DNA from: JBHJGU01 sp050331475
GTDB lineage: Bacteria; Pseudomonadota; Alphaproteobacteria; Caulobacterales; Maricaulaceae
Length of the DNA: 36,459 nucleotides
Assembly (NCBI GenBank): GCA_050331475.1
Contig: JBHJGU010000095.1
Span: 1 to 36,459, forward strand
Direction: 5' to 3'
Numbering within the stretch: the first letter of the stretch is position 1; each line of letters starts with the position of its first letter. Made by a program: the position numbers and the translations under genes. Positions 1 to 6,602 of the stretch are shown in pieces. The notes under the pieces were generated by a model. That model was not told the origin of the DNA, searched no databases, and worked only from the letters and a program-made list of their open reading frames with translations.

Positions 1-915
1 CAGAAGCCGCGCATTCGTCAGACCTGTGTGGGGCGTGATATGCATACCGGGTTTAAGCCGCGATAGAAGGACCGAAGGGGCCAAACCGGGTACGTTGGGC
101 AAGGGCGCGGCGTCGAGAGCCTTCATGATTGAAGGGACGCGTGCGGCGTTCTCTTCGAGGATCTCGCCGTCTCGGATCAAATGCACAGCCGCCCAGTCGT
201 TATTGTCCACCAAAGACAGATCTGCCACGGACGGCGCGCGCGGGTTGTGCTGGATATAGGGTTCGAAAAGGCCGTCTTCGGCCAAGACGTTGATCGCTTC
301 CTCGATTATTTGCGGCAAAGCCGCTTCAATACTTGGGGCCCAGTCAAATTCTGATCGGTGATAAAACTGCCTTTGGGGTAGCTCTGGGAAGAAAAACTTC
401 AGAGGCTGTTGAAAGTAATGGCTTTTTCGGCCTGCGGCGATGTCTAGCGCTTGAGCCATGCGGCTTGAGCCGTCGCCGGGATCAAACCCGGCCGCCGTCA
501 TAACGTCGGAGAGGTGAGATTGATAACGCGCAGTGGCTTGGCGAACCCGCGCCTGCGCCCGGTCGAGTTCAGCGCGCGCGTTCGGGGTCGCTTGGTCATA
601 GGGCGGCGCGACCCCGATCGCTGCACTGTAAAAGGTTGAGGCGTCGAGAAATTTGCCTAATCCCTCGAGTGCGTCTGCCTTAAGAAGCAGCGCCTCCCAA
701 CTATGCGGCTCAAGCTTGAGCCAAGCTTCTGCGGCGTCGTAGCTCAGCTGGAAGTCCTTCGTGTGCCGCGCGCTGTAGGTGAGACCCGCCGCCGTGTTTC
801 TGTGCGTGTCGCCAGCATCGAAGCCTTGCTTGAACAGCTTTTTTGCGTTGGCGAAATCGCCGCGTTGCAGGGCGGCGAACGCCTGGGCGCGCAGGGCGTC
901 GAATTGGGCGGTCAT
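1..915 (-). CDS. TPR / aspartyl-asparaginyl beta-hydroxylase family protein (3' end outside window)
   Basis: An open frame reads leftward from ATG at 915 to the window edge (305 codons, no stop), so the C-terminus is missing. The start has a GGAG 8 nt upstream. Residues ~1-110 are helical and TPR-like, describing an Ala-rich N-terminus with repeats such as AEAWLKLEPHSWEALLLKADALEGLG. That motif is split here: 'AEAWLKLEPHSWEALL' then 'LKADALEGLG'. The C-terminal part has hallmarks of the Asp_Arg_Hydrox (PF05118) double-stranded beta-helix: 'QFYHRSEFDWAPSIEAALP' and, close to the edge, 'LKPGMHITPHTGLTNARLL', where the His of PHTG is the expected first iron ligand. Family members are Fe(II)/2-oxoglutarate-dependent hydroxylases acting on Asp/Asn or related substrates; the substrate here is unknown. 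The second iron-binding His would lie outside the window. Confidence 0.8.
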   Translation of the reverse strand, partial: MTAQFDALRAQAFAALQRGDFANAKKLFKQGFDAGDTHRNTAAGLTYSARHTKDFQLSYDAAEAWLKLEPHSWEALLLKADALEGLGKFLDASTFYSAAIGVAPPYDQATPNARAELDRAQARVRQATARYQSHLSDVMTAAGFDPGDGSSRMAQALDIAAGRKSHYFQQPLKFFFPELPQRQFYHRSEFDWAPSIEAALPQIIEEAINVLAEDGLFEPYIQHNPRAPSVADLSLVDNNDWAAVHLIRDGEILEENAARVPSIMKALDAAPLPNVPGLAPSVLLSRLKPGMHITPHTGLTNARLL

Positions 916-934
916 AGGGGGAACTCCGCAATTC

Positions 935-952
935 GCGGCGCTGGCTCGCCGC
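935..952 (-). terminator. GC-rich hairpin between the DUF2812 operon and the hydroxylase gene
   Basis: GCGGCG and CGCCGC form a 6-bp perfect stem with a 6-nt loop in the short gap after the small ORF. There is no T-run, so an intrinsic terminator is only a possibility. Confidence 0.2.
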
Positions 953-1044
953 TATGGGGTATCCAAACCGCCGCTCCGAATTCGGTCAATGCTCCTTTGC
1001 GGCGTGCGTCTTGCGCATGGCCGGCGTCACGCTGGCCGTGAGCA

Positions 1045-1215
1045 TCACGGGCCGAGGCCGATCAGCCCGACGCCGAGCCAGAGGGTGTCCCCTGGTGCGA
1101 GGGCGGGCGAGGGCAGGTGATCGCCGAAGACCTCAATCACTGTCCCCAACCCTTCGAGCCTGGCGACGTCCAGTCCTGTCGCCGCCGCGACCCGCATTTG
1201 CGATGGGTCCGCCAT
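1045..1215 (-). CDS. Small ORF (56 aa) translationally coupled to DUF2812 gene
   Basis: The ATG at 1215 shares one base with the TAA stop of the upstream DUF2812 gene (TAATG), the arrangement typical of translational coupling. The product starts MADPSQMRVAAATGLDVARL and ends in a hydrophobic, Gly-rich stretch (GDTLWLGVGLIGLGP) with no recognisable domain. It is short and GC-rich, so it may be a chance frame; the TAATG junction and the absence of another gene here are the only support. A second tiny frame (19 aa, 986-1045) overlaps its TGA in the same way and is even less certain. Confidence 0.3.
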   Translation of the reverse strand: MADPSQMRVAAATGLDVARLEGLGTVIEVFGDHLPSPALAPGDTLWLGVGLIGLGP

Positions 1216-1838
1216 TAGCAGCCCCCTCCGCCCATTCGGTTGATCATCCAGCGCGTTCTCAGGATCGCGACGAGTAAGGTGACAGACAGCACAGGCGAAA
1301 CGAAGACGAGCCCTGGCGCGTGGGTGGTGATGGTTTCGCGCGCCAGGATCAGGGTCACGCCAAACGCGATGAGCGATAAGCTCGCCGCCAAGCCCAGAGT
1401 TCGCAGTAAACGGCGATACTTGTTCGCAAGATCAGCTCGGTCGGAATAAATCGGCGCGGACGTCGCAATATCGGGGTCCGCACGCAGACAATGCCAGCCC
1501 ATGAAAGAGTATCGCCGCTCCCACCCCGCTTCGGCGCAGAGCGCGAAATAATCCGCATGGGCGTTTAGAAATCCGGGCCGATAATCGAATTCATAGCGAT
1601 AGCGCCGCGGCTCACCGCCGACAAATCGATAAATACAGAGCCAGTATCCGCTCACATGCCAGCCTTCGGCCGCCATGGACTCTAACCAAGCCGTCTCCTG
1701 GGCCTCTTGCCAGACGGTGTAAAGGCGGAACACATATTTAATGACGCCTGGCTCCGGCGTTGGATATTTCTGCAGCATCGTTGTATTCCCAAAACTTGGC
1801 TCAGGCTCGAACAGGGGCGAGTAAGTGTTCTGAGCCAC
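1215..1838 (-). CDS. DUF2812 domain membrane protein
   Basis: The product (207 aa from GTG at 1838; an ATG at 1778 with weak GGGA upstream is an alternative start) contains the DUF2812 pattern: 'WLESMAAEGWHVSGYW', then 'YRYEFDYRPGF', 'YFALCAEAGWERRYSFMGWH'. Two hydrophobic helices follow (about residues 150-170 and 177-195), ending in a Gly-rich tail GGGGC. The same build is seen in its neighbour at 1908-2471, so these are tandem paralogues sharing the Trp-rich N-terminal domain and two C-terminal membrane segments. DUF2812 genes often accompany PadR regulators, as here. The molecular function is unknown; a membrane-associated stress or transport accessory role is only a guess. Confidence 0.8.
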   Translation of the reverse strand: MAQNTYSPLFEPEPSFGNTTMLQKYPTPEPGVIKYVFRLYTVWQEAQETAWLESMAAEGWHVSGYWLCIYRFVGGEPRRYRYEFDYRPGFLNAHADYFALCAEAGWERRYSFMGWHCLRADPDIATSAPIYSDRADLANKYRRLLRTLGLAASLSLIAFGVTLILARETITTHAPGLVFVSPVLSVTLLVAILRTRWMINRMGGGGC

Positions 1839-1858
1839 CGTAGGTAGATTTAAGGCGG

Positions 1859-1897
1859 CGATTAAAGCTCGGAAGGTCTTTTTATTGGTTTTAATCG
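1859..1897. repeat. Inverted repeat between the two DUF2812 genes
   Basis: Eight-base arms CGATTAAA (1859-1866) and TTTAATCG (1890-1897) flank 23 nt in the short AT-rich gap between the two DUF2812 genes, followed by a perfect 12-base palindrome AAGAAATTTCTT at 1898-1909 that overlaps the upstream gene's stop. It may form an RNA structure or a protein site that separates expression of the two paralogues. Confidence 0.3.
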
Positions 1898-1907
1898 AAG
1901 AAATTTC

Positions 1908-2471
1908 TTACGACGACATTCGTATTTGGCGAATTCGCCAGTATAACACCCAAATGCTGGCCAGGCTGACGGCTAAAAAGCCGCCGATAACCCCTGGGAT
2001 CAGGCCGGAGGGGGCGTTATAGAGATGACCGTTGAGTAAAACGCCGGTCGCAGCCGCGGCCGATATCGCAACGATCAAAACAACATTTCGTCTTAAGGCG
2101 CGCTGATACTTCGCGGCGACATCGTCGGGATAATTGAAGAATTCGGCATTCGGGTGAACGTCTGCATCGATCCGGAACCCATGCCAACCGCGATGGCAAA
2201 AAATGGGCGTCCAGCCGGCGTCCTTGCAGAGGTCGTAATAGTCTTGGTCGTTACCTCTGAACTTCCACCGATAGTCGAAGCGGTAGAGATAGTTCTTTGG
2301 CGACCCTTTTTCGAAGCGGTAGCGAAACAATCCGCCTTCGATAAGATGCCAGCCCTGGCGGGACTGCTCGGTGAGCCAGTCGGTTTGCTGGCGTTCGTCA
2401 TAGCTGAACCAAATCTTCCAAACGGTCTTGGTTCGGCCCGTGGGTTTGAGGGTGGGGTCACTCGGCGGCAT
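1908..2471 (-). CDS. DUF2812 domain membrane protein (PadR-adjacent paralogue)
   Basis: This 187-aa product has the DUF2812 signature: 'WFSYDERQQTDWLTEQSRQG', 'YLYRFDYRW', 'YYDLCKDAGWTPIFCHRGWH', followed by two hydrophobic helices at about 130-147 and 156-177. Its start overlaps the 3' end of the padR-like gene by 14 nt, so the two are cotranscribed and probably translationally coupled. In Firmicutes, PadR-DUF2812 pairs are common and the PadR protein generally represses its own operon; I infer the same logic here. The aligned Trp/Tyr spacing with the 1215-1838 product indicates a tandem duplication. The biochemical role is not known. Confidence 0.85.
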   Translation of the reverse strand: MPPSDPTLKPTGRTKTVWKIWFSYDERQQTDWLTEQSRQGWHLIEGGLFRYRFEKGSPKNYLYRFDYRWKFRGNDQDYYDLCKDAGWTPIFCHRGWHGFRIDADVHPNAEFFNYPDDVAAKYQRALRRNVVLIVAISAAAATGVLLNGHLYNAPSGLIPGVIGGFLAVSLASIWVLYWRIRQIRMSS

Positions 2472-2793
2472 CGGCGCGCTCCCAAGTCTCTATGACCGCT
2501 CGTCCATGAGCGACCAATTCCTCCATGCGGGCGAGGTCGGCTTTCAAAACCGTCTGACCCTCAGGCGTGATCACATAACCCTTGCGCCGGTCATCGCCCT
2601 GAGGCGCGTCTGCGGGTTGGATCCAGCCCTTCTTCTTCAAAGCGTTGAGCGCGCCATAGAGCGTGCCGGGGCCGAGCACGACCCGGGCGTTGCTCATCGC
2701 CTCCACCTTTTTGATGACGCCATAGCCATGCAGGGGCTGGGCGAGCGCCACCAAAATGTAAAAGCTCTGCTCGGTGAGCGGGGTGTCGGTCAT
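2458..2793 (-). CDS. PadR family transcriptional regulator
   Basis: The product (111 aa from ATG at 2793) is a winged-helix PadR protein: 'LTEQSFYILVALAQPLHGYG', 'LGPGTLYGALNALKKKGWI', then the wing 'DDRRKGYVITPEGQ' and a C-terminal dimerisation helix. I chose 2793 because GGAG lies 7 nt upstream and the promoter predicts transcription starting near 2831; an in-frame ATG at 2820 would leave almost no leader. It begins an operon with two DUF2812 genes. PadR proteins are usually ligand-responsive repressors of adjacent genes, and dyads at the promoter are the probable operator. It is divergent from hmgA, so control of that gene is also possible. Confidence 0.9.
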   Translation of the reverse strand: MTDTPLTEQSFYILVALAQPLHGYGVIKKVEAMSNARVVLGPGTLYGALNALKKKGWIQPADAPQGDDRRKGYVITPEGQTVLKADLARMEELVAHGRAVIETWERADAAE

Positions 2794-2837
2794 CGCTGCG
2801 CTCCGCGCCTCCATCGCCATTCGATCTAACGATCTTC

Positions 2838-2866
2838 GATATATCGCTGCGCGACTGTATCGTCAA
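2838..2866 (-). promoter_or_regulatory. Sigma70-type promoter of the padR-DUF2812 operon
   Basis: Reading leftward, TTGACG (2866-2861), a 17-nt spacer and TATATC (2843-2838) match the -35/-10 consensus well. The -10 lies inside the perfect palindrome CGATATATCG (2837-2846 region), placing a likely operator over the polymerase site. Confidence 0.65.
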
Positions 2867-2872
2867 GCGATA
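2858..2872. promoter_or_regulatory. Dyad overlapping -35, candidate PadR operator
   Basis: TATCG-TCAAG-CGATA is a perfect 5-bp inverted repeat with a 5-bp centre that covers the -35 hexamer. The same TATCG/CGATA words recur in the -10 palindrome, as expected of a repressor binding two sites in its own promoter. Assignment to the PadR protein is inference. Confidence 0.45.
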
Positions 2873-2940
2873 GATTGCCGCGCGATGCAGTTTGAACCGC
2901 GCTGCCCGCCTCGCCAGCGTTAGAGAACCGTGCGAAAACC

Positions 2941-2953
2941 CTGACGCCGTCAG
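2941..2953. promoter_or_regulatory. Dyad just upstream of the hmgA ribosome-binding site
   Basis: CTGACG-C-CGTCAG is a perfect 6-bp inverted repeat ending 1-2 nt before the AGGAG of hmgA (2955-2959). It could be an operator or a small hairpin; no regulator can be named. Confidence 0.3.
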
Positions 2954-2967
2954 CGAGGAGAGCCGCC

Positions 2968-4098
2968 ATGCCGCGACACTGGTTGCCGATCAAAGCCGCC
3001 CAAGGGGAGCATTCCCGTCAAGCCCATGCCGATCTGCCCGAGGGCACGTACGAACGCGAAGTGTCTAAAGAGGGTTTTTTCGGACCGGCGGCGTTTTTCC
3101 ATCATAAACGTCCGCCCACGAGTTGGTCACATTTTGAAGGACCGCTTAGACCGCGCGCGTTTGATCTCACCGCCTTAGCCATGGGTGAGCCGGGGCCGTG
3201 GGCCGCGCCGGTGGTTCTGCATAACAGCGCTGTGGAGGTGCGGTTCTGGCGCTGCGTTGACGCCATGGCGGGCCTGGCGCGTAACGCCGACGGCGACCAG
3301 CTTTTGTTCATTCACCAGGGGGAGGGCGAGCTGTTCTGTGATTACGGTCGGCTGGAGATCACCGCGGGCGATTACGTCTATCTGCCGCGCGGCGTGATGT
3401 GGCGGCTCACGCCCGCCCAACCCTTCGCCATTTTGATGATCGAGGCGACCAACACCCATTTCACCTGGCCGCACCGGGGACCCATGGGGCCGCACGCCTT
3501 CATCGATCCCGCCATGTTGGACATTCCGCAAATGGATGCGGGTTTTCGGGCCCACCAGGCCGAGGACGGCGACACTCCCGTGGCGATCAAGCGCCGCGGT
3601 GCGGTGTCGGTGGCGACCTACCCCTATAATCCGCTCGACGCGGTGGGCTGGCATGGCGATCTGTCCGTCGCGCGGCTCAACGTCAAAGACCTGCGTCCGA
3701 TGATGAGCCATCGCTATCATGTGCCGCCGTCGGCGCACACGACCTTCCTGTCGGACCGGTTTGTGGTCTGCACGTTTTGCCCGCGACCTTTTGAAACAGA
3801 CCCGGGCGCGCTGAAAGTGCCGTTCTTTCACAACAATGACGATTATGACGAAGTGCTCTTCTATCACGCGGGCGATTTTTTCAGCCGAGACAATATCGAC
3901 GCCGGCATGATGACGTTTCACCCCTCCGGCTTTACGCATGGGCCGCATCCGGGTGCACTAAAAAATATGCTCGAACAGTCCAAACCCGCCACCGACGAAT
4001 ACGCCGTCATGATCGACACCCGCGATCCTTTAGAGGTCGGCGAGGCGGCGGCGAGTGTGGAAAACTGCGATTATGTGAAAAGCTGGGGCGCTTCGTGA
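2968..4098 (+). CDS. hmgA: Homogentisate 1,2-dioxygenase
   Basis: This 376-aa cupin dioxygenase opens the aromatic ring of homogentisate to maleylacetoacetate in tyrosine/phenylalanine catabolism. It belongs to the shorter alphaproteobacterial form. Visible signatures include 'HQGEGELFCDYG' with 'LEITAGDYVYLPRGVMWRL' (cupin), 'FFHNNDDYDEVLFYHAGDF' giving expected iron ligands His288 and Glu295, and 'HPSGFTHGPHPGA' giving His324. The start has AGGAG 8 nt upstream. The stop overlaps the next gene's GTG (GTGA), and fahA lies 3' of that, so the last two ring-cleavage steps are clustered. No maleylacetoacetate isomerase gene is present in the window. It is divergent from the padR operon. Confidence 0.93.
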   Translation: MPRHWLPIKAAQGEHSRQAHADLPEGTYEREVSKEGFFGPAAFFHHKRPPTSWSHFEGPLRPRAFDLTALAMGEPGPWAAPVVLHNSAVEVRFWRCVDAMAGLARNADGDQLLFIHQGEGELFCDYGRLEITAGDYVYLPRGVMWRLTPAQPFAILMIEATNTHFTWPHRGPMGPHAFIDPAMLDIPQMDAGFRAHQAEDGDTPVAIKRRGAVSVATYPYNPLDAVGWHGDLSVARLNVKDLRPMMSHRYHVPPSAHTTFLSDRFVVCTFCPRPFETDPGALKVPFFHNNDDYDEVLFYHAGDFFSRDNIDAGMMTFHPSGFTHGPHPGALKNMLEQSKPATDEYAVMIDTRDPLEVGEAAASVENCDYVKSWGAS

Positions 4099-4457
4099 TC
4101 GTACGCCACTGGCGGGGATGGACCACCCCGAGCCATGAGACCGCCTACCAAGATGTGCTGCAGAATAGGATCATGCCCGGGATTATGGCACGCGAGATCA
4201 AGGGCTTGCGCGGCTTCCATTTGACCAAACGGCCGATTGTCGGGCCGGATGGTGAGCCCGAAATCGAATTCTGCACGATCATGTGGTGGGACCATATCCA
4301 AGCGATCAAAGACTTCGTCGGCGAGGATTTTGAGGTCTCCCACGTGCCTCAGATCGCCCGCGCGGTTCTCAAGCGGTTCGATGACCGCGTTGTTCATTAC
4401 GAGGTTTTCCAAACCACCGACCGCGTTGGCTCCGGACCGCACCTCGCATCGGACTGA
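4095..4457 (+). CDS. Small dimeric alpha/beta-barrel (ABM-like) protein
   Basis: The 120-aa product starts with GTG overlapping the hmgA stop by 4 nt, so it is cotranslated. It has the beta-alpha-beta pattern of the antibiotic-biosynthesis-monooxygenase-like ferredoxin fold: 'MIVRHWRGWTTPSHETAYQD', 'GLRGFHLTKRPI' , 'EIEFCTIMWWDHIQAIKDF' and 'VVHYEVFQ'. Such proteins range from monooxygenases to scaffolds without cofactor, so the activity is unknown. Position between hmgA and fahA suggests a link with homogentisate breakdown, for instance handling a reactive quinone or ring-cleavage product, but this is inference. Confidence 0.75.
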   Translation: MIVRHWRGWTTPSHETAYQDVLQNRIMPGIMAREIKGLRGFHLTKRPIVGPDGEPEIEFCTIMWWDHIQAIKDFVGEDFEVSHVPQIARAVLKRFDDRVVHYEVFQTTDRVGSGPHLASD

Positions 4458-4568
4458 CGACGCGCGGCGCCGAACGGCCCGCCTATCTCGATGTTGTGAT
4501 AAATACGCGCTGGACGGCAAGCAACCGAAACATGGAATGATTAGATCAGTAAAATTAGGCAATTCTAT

Positions 4569-4593
4569 GTTGATTAAAGTTGATTATATCAAC
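4569..4593. promoter_or_regulatory. Direct repeat and dyad upstream of the fahA promoter
   Basis: GTTGATTA occurs at 4569-4576 and again at 4579-4586, a 10-bp helical period, and the second copy is the left arm of the perfect dyad GTTGAT-TAT-ATCAAC (4579-4593), which abuts the -35 hexamer. This looks like an activator or repressor site. The regulator is not identifiable from this window. Confidence 0.45.
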
Positions 4594-4622
4594 GTGACAA
4601 AGTCTCCACCTCTAGATATTAT
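4594..4622 (+). promoter_or_regulatory. Promoter for fahA
   Basis: GTGACA (4594-4599), a 17-nt spacer and TATTAT (4617-4622) are 5/6 matches to the sigma70 boxes, in a strikingly AT-rich island inside GC-rich DNA. The predicted leader is about 105 nt. It contains a GGAGG followed by a three-codon frame (ATG GCG GCG TAA near 4674), which may be coincidence. Confidence 0.55.
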
Positions 4623-4732
4623 GACTGATACGCGCAGTGTATAAGGGAAACCCGCGGAGGTCTGCCTTTCTTATGGCGGCGTAACGGTCTATGCAGCGCC
4701 TGTAGCGGATATTTGTGAGAGCGTAGGCATCA

Positions 4733-5743
4733 ATGAAACTGGCGAGTTTAAATTATGGCCGGAACGGCAAGCTCATTGTCGTGTCCGACGATCTAAAGAC
4801 CTATGCGAACGCTAACCCGTTCGCCGCCTCGATGCAGATCGCGCTCGATGATTGGCCGGCCAAGGAGCCGGGCTTGAAGGCGTTGGCGCGCGGGTTGGTC
4901 AAAGGCGATATCAAGTTTAAGCCGTTTCAAGAAAGCCTGGTCAGCTCGCCTTTGCCGCGCGCCTATCAATGGGCGGATGGCTCCGCTTATGTGAATCATG
5001 TGGAATTGGTGCGCAAAGCCCGCGGCGCGGACATGCCGGAGAGCTTTTGGACCGACCCCCTGATGTATCAAGGCGGCTCTGACGCGTTTTTGGGGCCCCA
5101 AGACCCCATCCCGTTTGTTGATCCCGCTTGGGGGTTGGATTTCGAGGCCGAAGTCGCCGTCATCATTGGAGACGTGGCTCAAGGCGCCGACAAGGACACC
5201 TGCGCCAAAGCGATCCGGCTCGTCATGCTGGTCAATGACGTGTCTCTGCGCGGCCTGATTCCAGGCGAACTCGCCAAGGGTTTTGGGTTTTTCCAATCCA
5301 AGCCAGCGTCGGCGTTTTCGCCTTTGGCCGTGAGCCCGGACAGTCTGGGCGAGGCCTGGCGGGAGGGTAAATTGCACCGCCCGATCCGGGTTCGCTTGAA
5401 CGATGAGGTGGTTGGCCAAGCCGATGCGGGCGTGGACATGACGTTCGACTTCCCCACCTTAATTGCGCACGCCGCAAAGACCCGAGACCTGGCGGCGGGC
5501 ACCATCATCGGCTCCGGCACCGTGTCCAACAAGGGCGAGGATGGCGGCCCGGGCAAGCCGGTCAAAGACGGCGGCAAGGGCTATTCCTGCTTAGCCGAGG
5601 TGCGCACGGTGGAGACCTTGCTCCATGGCGAACCCAAAACACCGTTCCTGCAACCCGGTGACCGGGTGCAAATCGACATGCTTGACGATGACGGCGCCTC
5701 GATCTTCGGAACCATCGACCAGACCGTGGTGAAGGTGAACTAA
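4733..5743 (+). CDS. fahA: Fumarylacetoacetate hydrolase (fumarylacetoacetase)
   Basis: The 336-aa product has the length and motifs of bacterial FahA, which splits fumarylacetoacetate into fumarate and acetoacetate, the last step of homogentisate degradation. Motifs are 'GLDFEAEVAVIIGDVAQG' with metal-binding Glu138 and Glu140, 'MLVNDVSLRGLIPGEL' with Asp169, and 'GTIIGSGTVSNKG' in the substrate pocket. The ATG at 4733 has a weak AGG 8 nt upstream. It is separated from hmgA and its partner by 275 bp carrying its own promoter and dyad, so it can be expressed independently. It ends directly against the convergent gene at 5744 with no spacer. Confidence 0.88.
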   Translation: MKLASLNYGRNGKLIVVSDDLKTYANANPFAASMQIALDDWPAKEPGLKALARGLVKGDIKFKPFQESLVSSPLPRAYQWADGSAYVNHVELVRKARGADMPESFWTDPLMYQGGSDAFLGPQDPIPFVDPAWGLDFEAEVAVIIGDVAQGADKDTCAKAIRLVMLVNDVSLRGLIPGELAKGFGFFQSKPASAFSPLAVSPDSLGEAWREGKLHRPIRVRLNDEVVGQADAGVDMTFDFPTLIAHAAKTRDLAAGTIIGSGTVSNKGEDGGPGKPVKDGGKGYSCLAEVRTVETLLHGEPKTPFLQPGDRVQIDMLDDDGASIFGTIDQTVVKVN

Positions 5744-6499
5744 CTAACGACGTCGCCGCGAGATTGGCTCGGTAGGTGTGTCATCGTTTTGGCCCATCAG
5801 CGGCTCGGACTCAGTCCACGCGCCAAAGCCGAGCCGATCCCTCAACTGGTCGAGAATATTACGTAATCGGTGATCATGGTCGTTTGACGTGTTGGTCCAT
5901 CCCCAAAGCGGCGAACAGGCCGCATTAAGGGCGTCAAACAGGGCTTTCGGGGCGCCAACGTCATAGGGCTCGGTCAAGGCGAGCGGGTCCAGTTCGGCGG
6001 CTGCCTTTGCGGCGGGGCGAGCGGCGGCCGCTAACTCCAACCTCTCCAAGAAGGGCTGACAGGAGACGACGCCGGTCTCGATTGCGTGAATGTGGTCAGC
6101 GACACGCCAAGCCTGGATCGCCGCGGCGCCCGCTCCCTCGCGTCGGTGTAAAACCACCGCCCTTAAGGCGAAAACGTCGGTGTTCGGCGCTTCATGGAAG
6201 GGGATGGCCCGCGCCCGATCGAGCGCCTTCAGGCTGGTTTCGAAATCGCCTGAGTCATGGGTTTGTTTGGCTAACGTTAGTTCTTCGACGAAACCCACAT
6301 AAACCGGTTGATCTTTGGCGTAGTCTGAATATTCAGCAATCAAGCCAGTCCAATAGGCGTCAAAATCGTTAAGATAATCTGCGGCATTAGGATCCCGATC
6401 CGCACAGCCTGTGACAAAAAAAATCGAGATTGCGAGCAATCGAGTTGCTCGATCCATCACATATAAAGAGACCTTGGCGTCTCGATCCAGTGTCCTCAT
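5744..6499 (-). CDS. Putative lipoprotein of unknown function
   Basis: The product has a signal peptide ending in a lipobox-like VTGC ('LLAISIFFVTGCADRD'), so an outer- or inner-membrane lipoprotein is likely. The mature part is helical, Ala-rich and TPR-like ('SGDFETSLKALDRARAI', 'ALRAVVLHRREGAGAAAIQA'), ending in RRRR. I chose ATG 6499, which has AGAGG upstream; GTG 6511 or ATG 6457 (giving an ideal 18-residue signal peptide) are alternatives. Before the IS insertion this gene lay about 25 bp downstream of the M23 gene stop (6524) on the same strand, so the pair was probably one operon and the IS may now reduce or alter its expression. No family recognised. Confidence 0.65.
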   Translation of the reverse strand: MRTLDRDAKVSLYVMDRATRLLAISIFFVTGCADRDPNAADYLNDFDAYWTGLIAEYSDYAKDQPVYVGFVEELTLAKQTHDSGDFETSLKALDRARAIPFHEAPNTDVFALRAVVLHRREGAGAAAIQAWRVADHIHAIETGVVSCQPFLERLELAAAARPAAKAAAELDPLALTEPYDVGAPKALFDALNAACSPLWGWTNTSNDHDHRLRNILDQLRDRLGFGAWTESEPLMGQNDDTPTEPISRRRR

Positions 6500-6523
6500 T
6501 TTGTTGTCCACCTCTAAATCCGG

Positions 6524-6563
6524 CTATCCATCCGCCGCCATGAGGTCCAGCGGGTTGATGATT
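6524..6563 (-). pseudogene. Displaced 3' end of the M23 peptidase gene
   Basis: Removing the IS and one ATT copy joins 7832 to this segment. The frame then continues from NGKI into 'INPLDLMAADG' and stops at TAG (6524-6526), the usual C-terminal pattern of M23 domains (nG.ivnPl). This remnant is no longer translated as part of the peptidase. Confidence 0.85.
6561..6563. repeat. Target-site duplication, left copy (ATT)
   Basis: ATT immediately precedes the left terminal repeat of the IS and recurs at 7829-7831 after the right end, the 3-bp duplication common in the IS3 family. Confidence 0.8.
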
Positions 6564-6590
6564 TGAGGTACTCCCCGATCCTTGGACAGT
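6564..6590. repeat. Left terminal inverted repeat of the IS
   Basis: 27-bp end, beginning TGAGGTACTCCCCGA and finishing GGACAGT; pairs with 7802-7828 (21 of 27 positions identical). Confidence 0.85.
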
Positions 6591-6602
6591 TTCCGGGGTG
6601 AT

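Noticed and set aside
3175..3948. 257-aa antisense frame in hmgA
   Set aside because: A GC-rich shadow; the sense strand encodes a full dioxygenase with conserved ligands.
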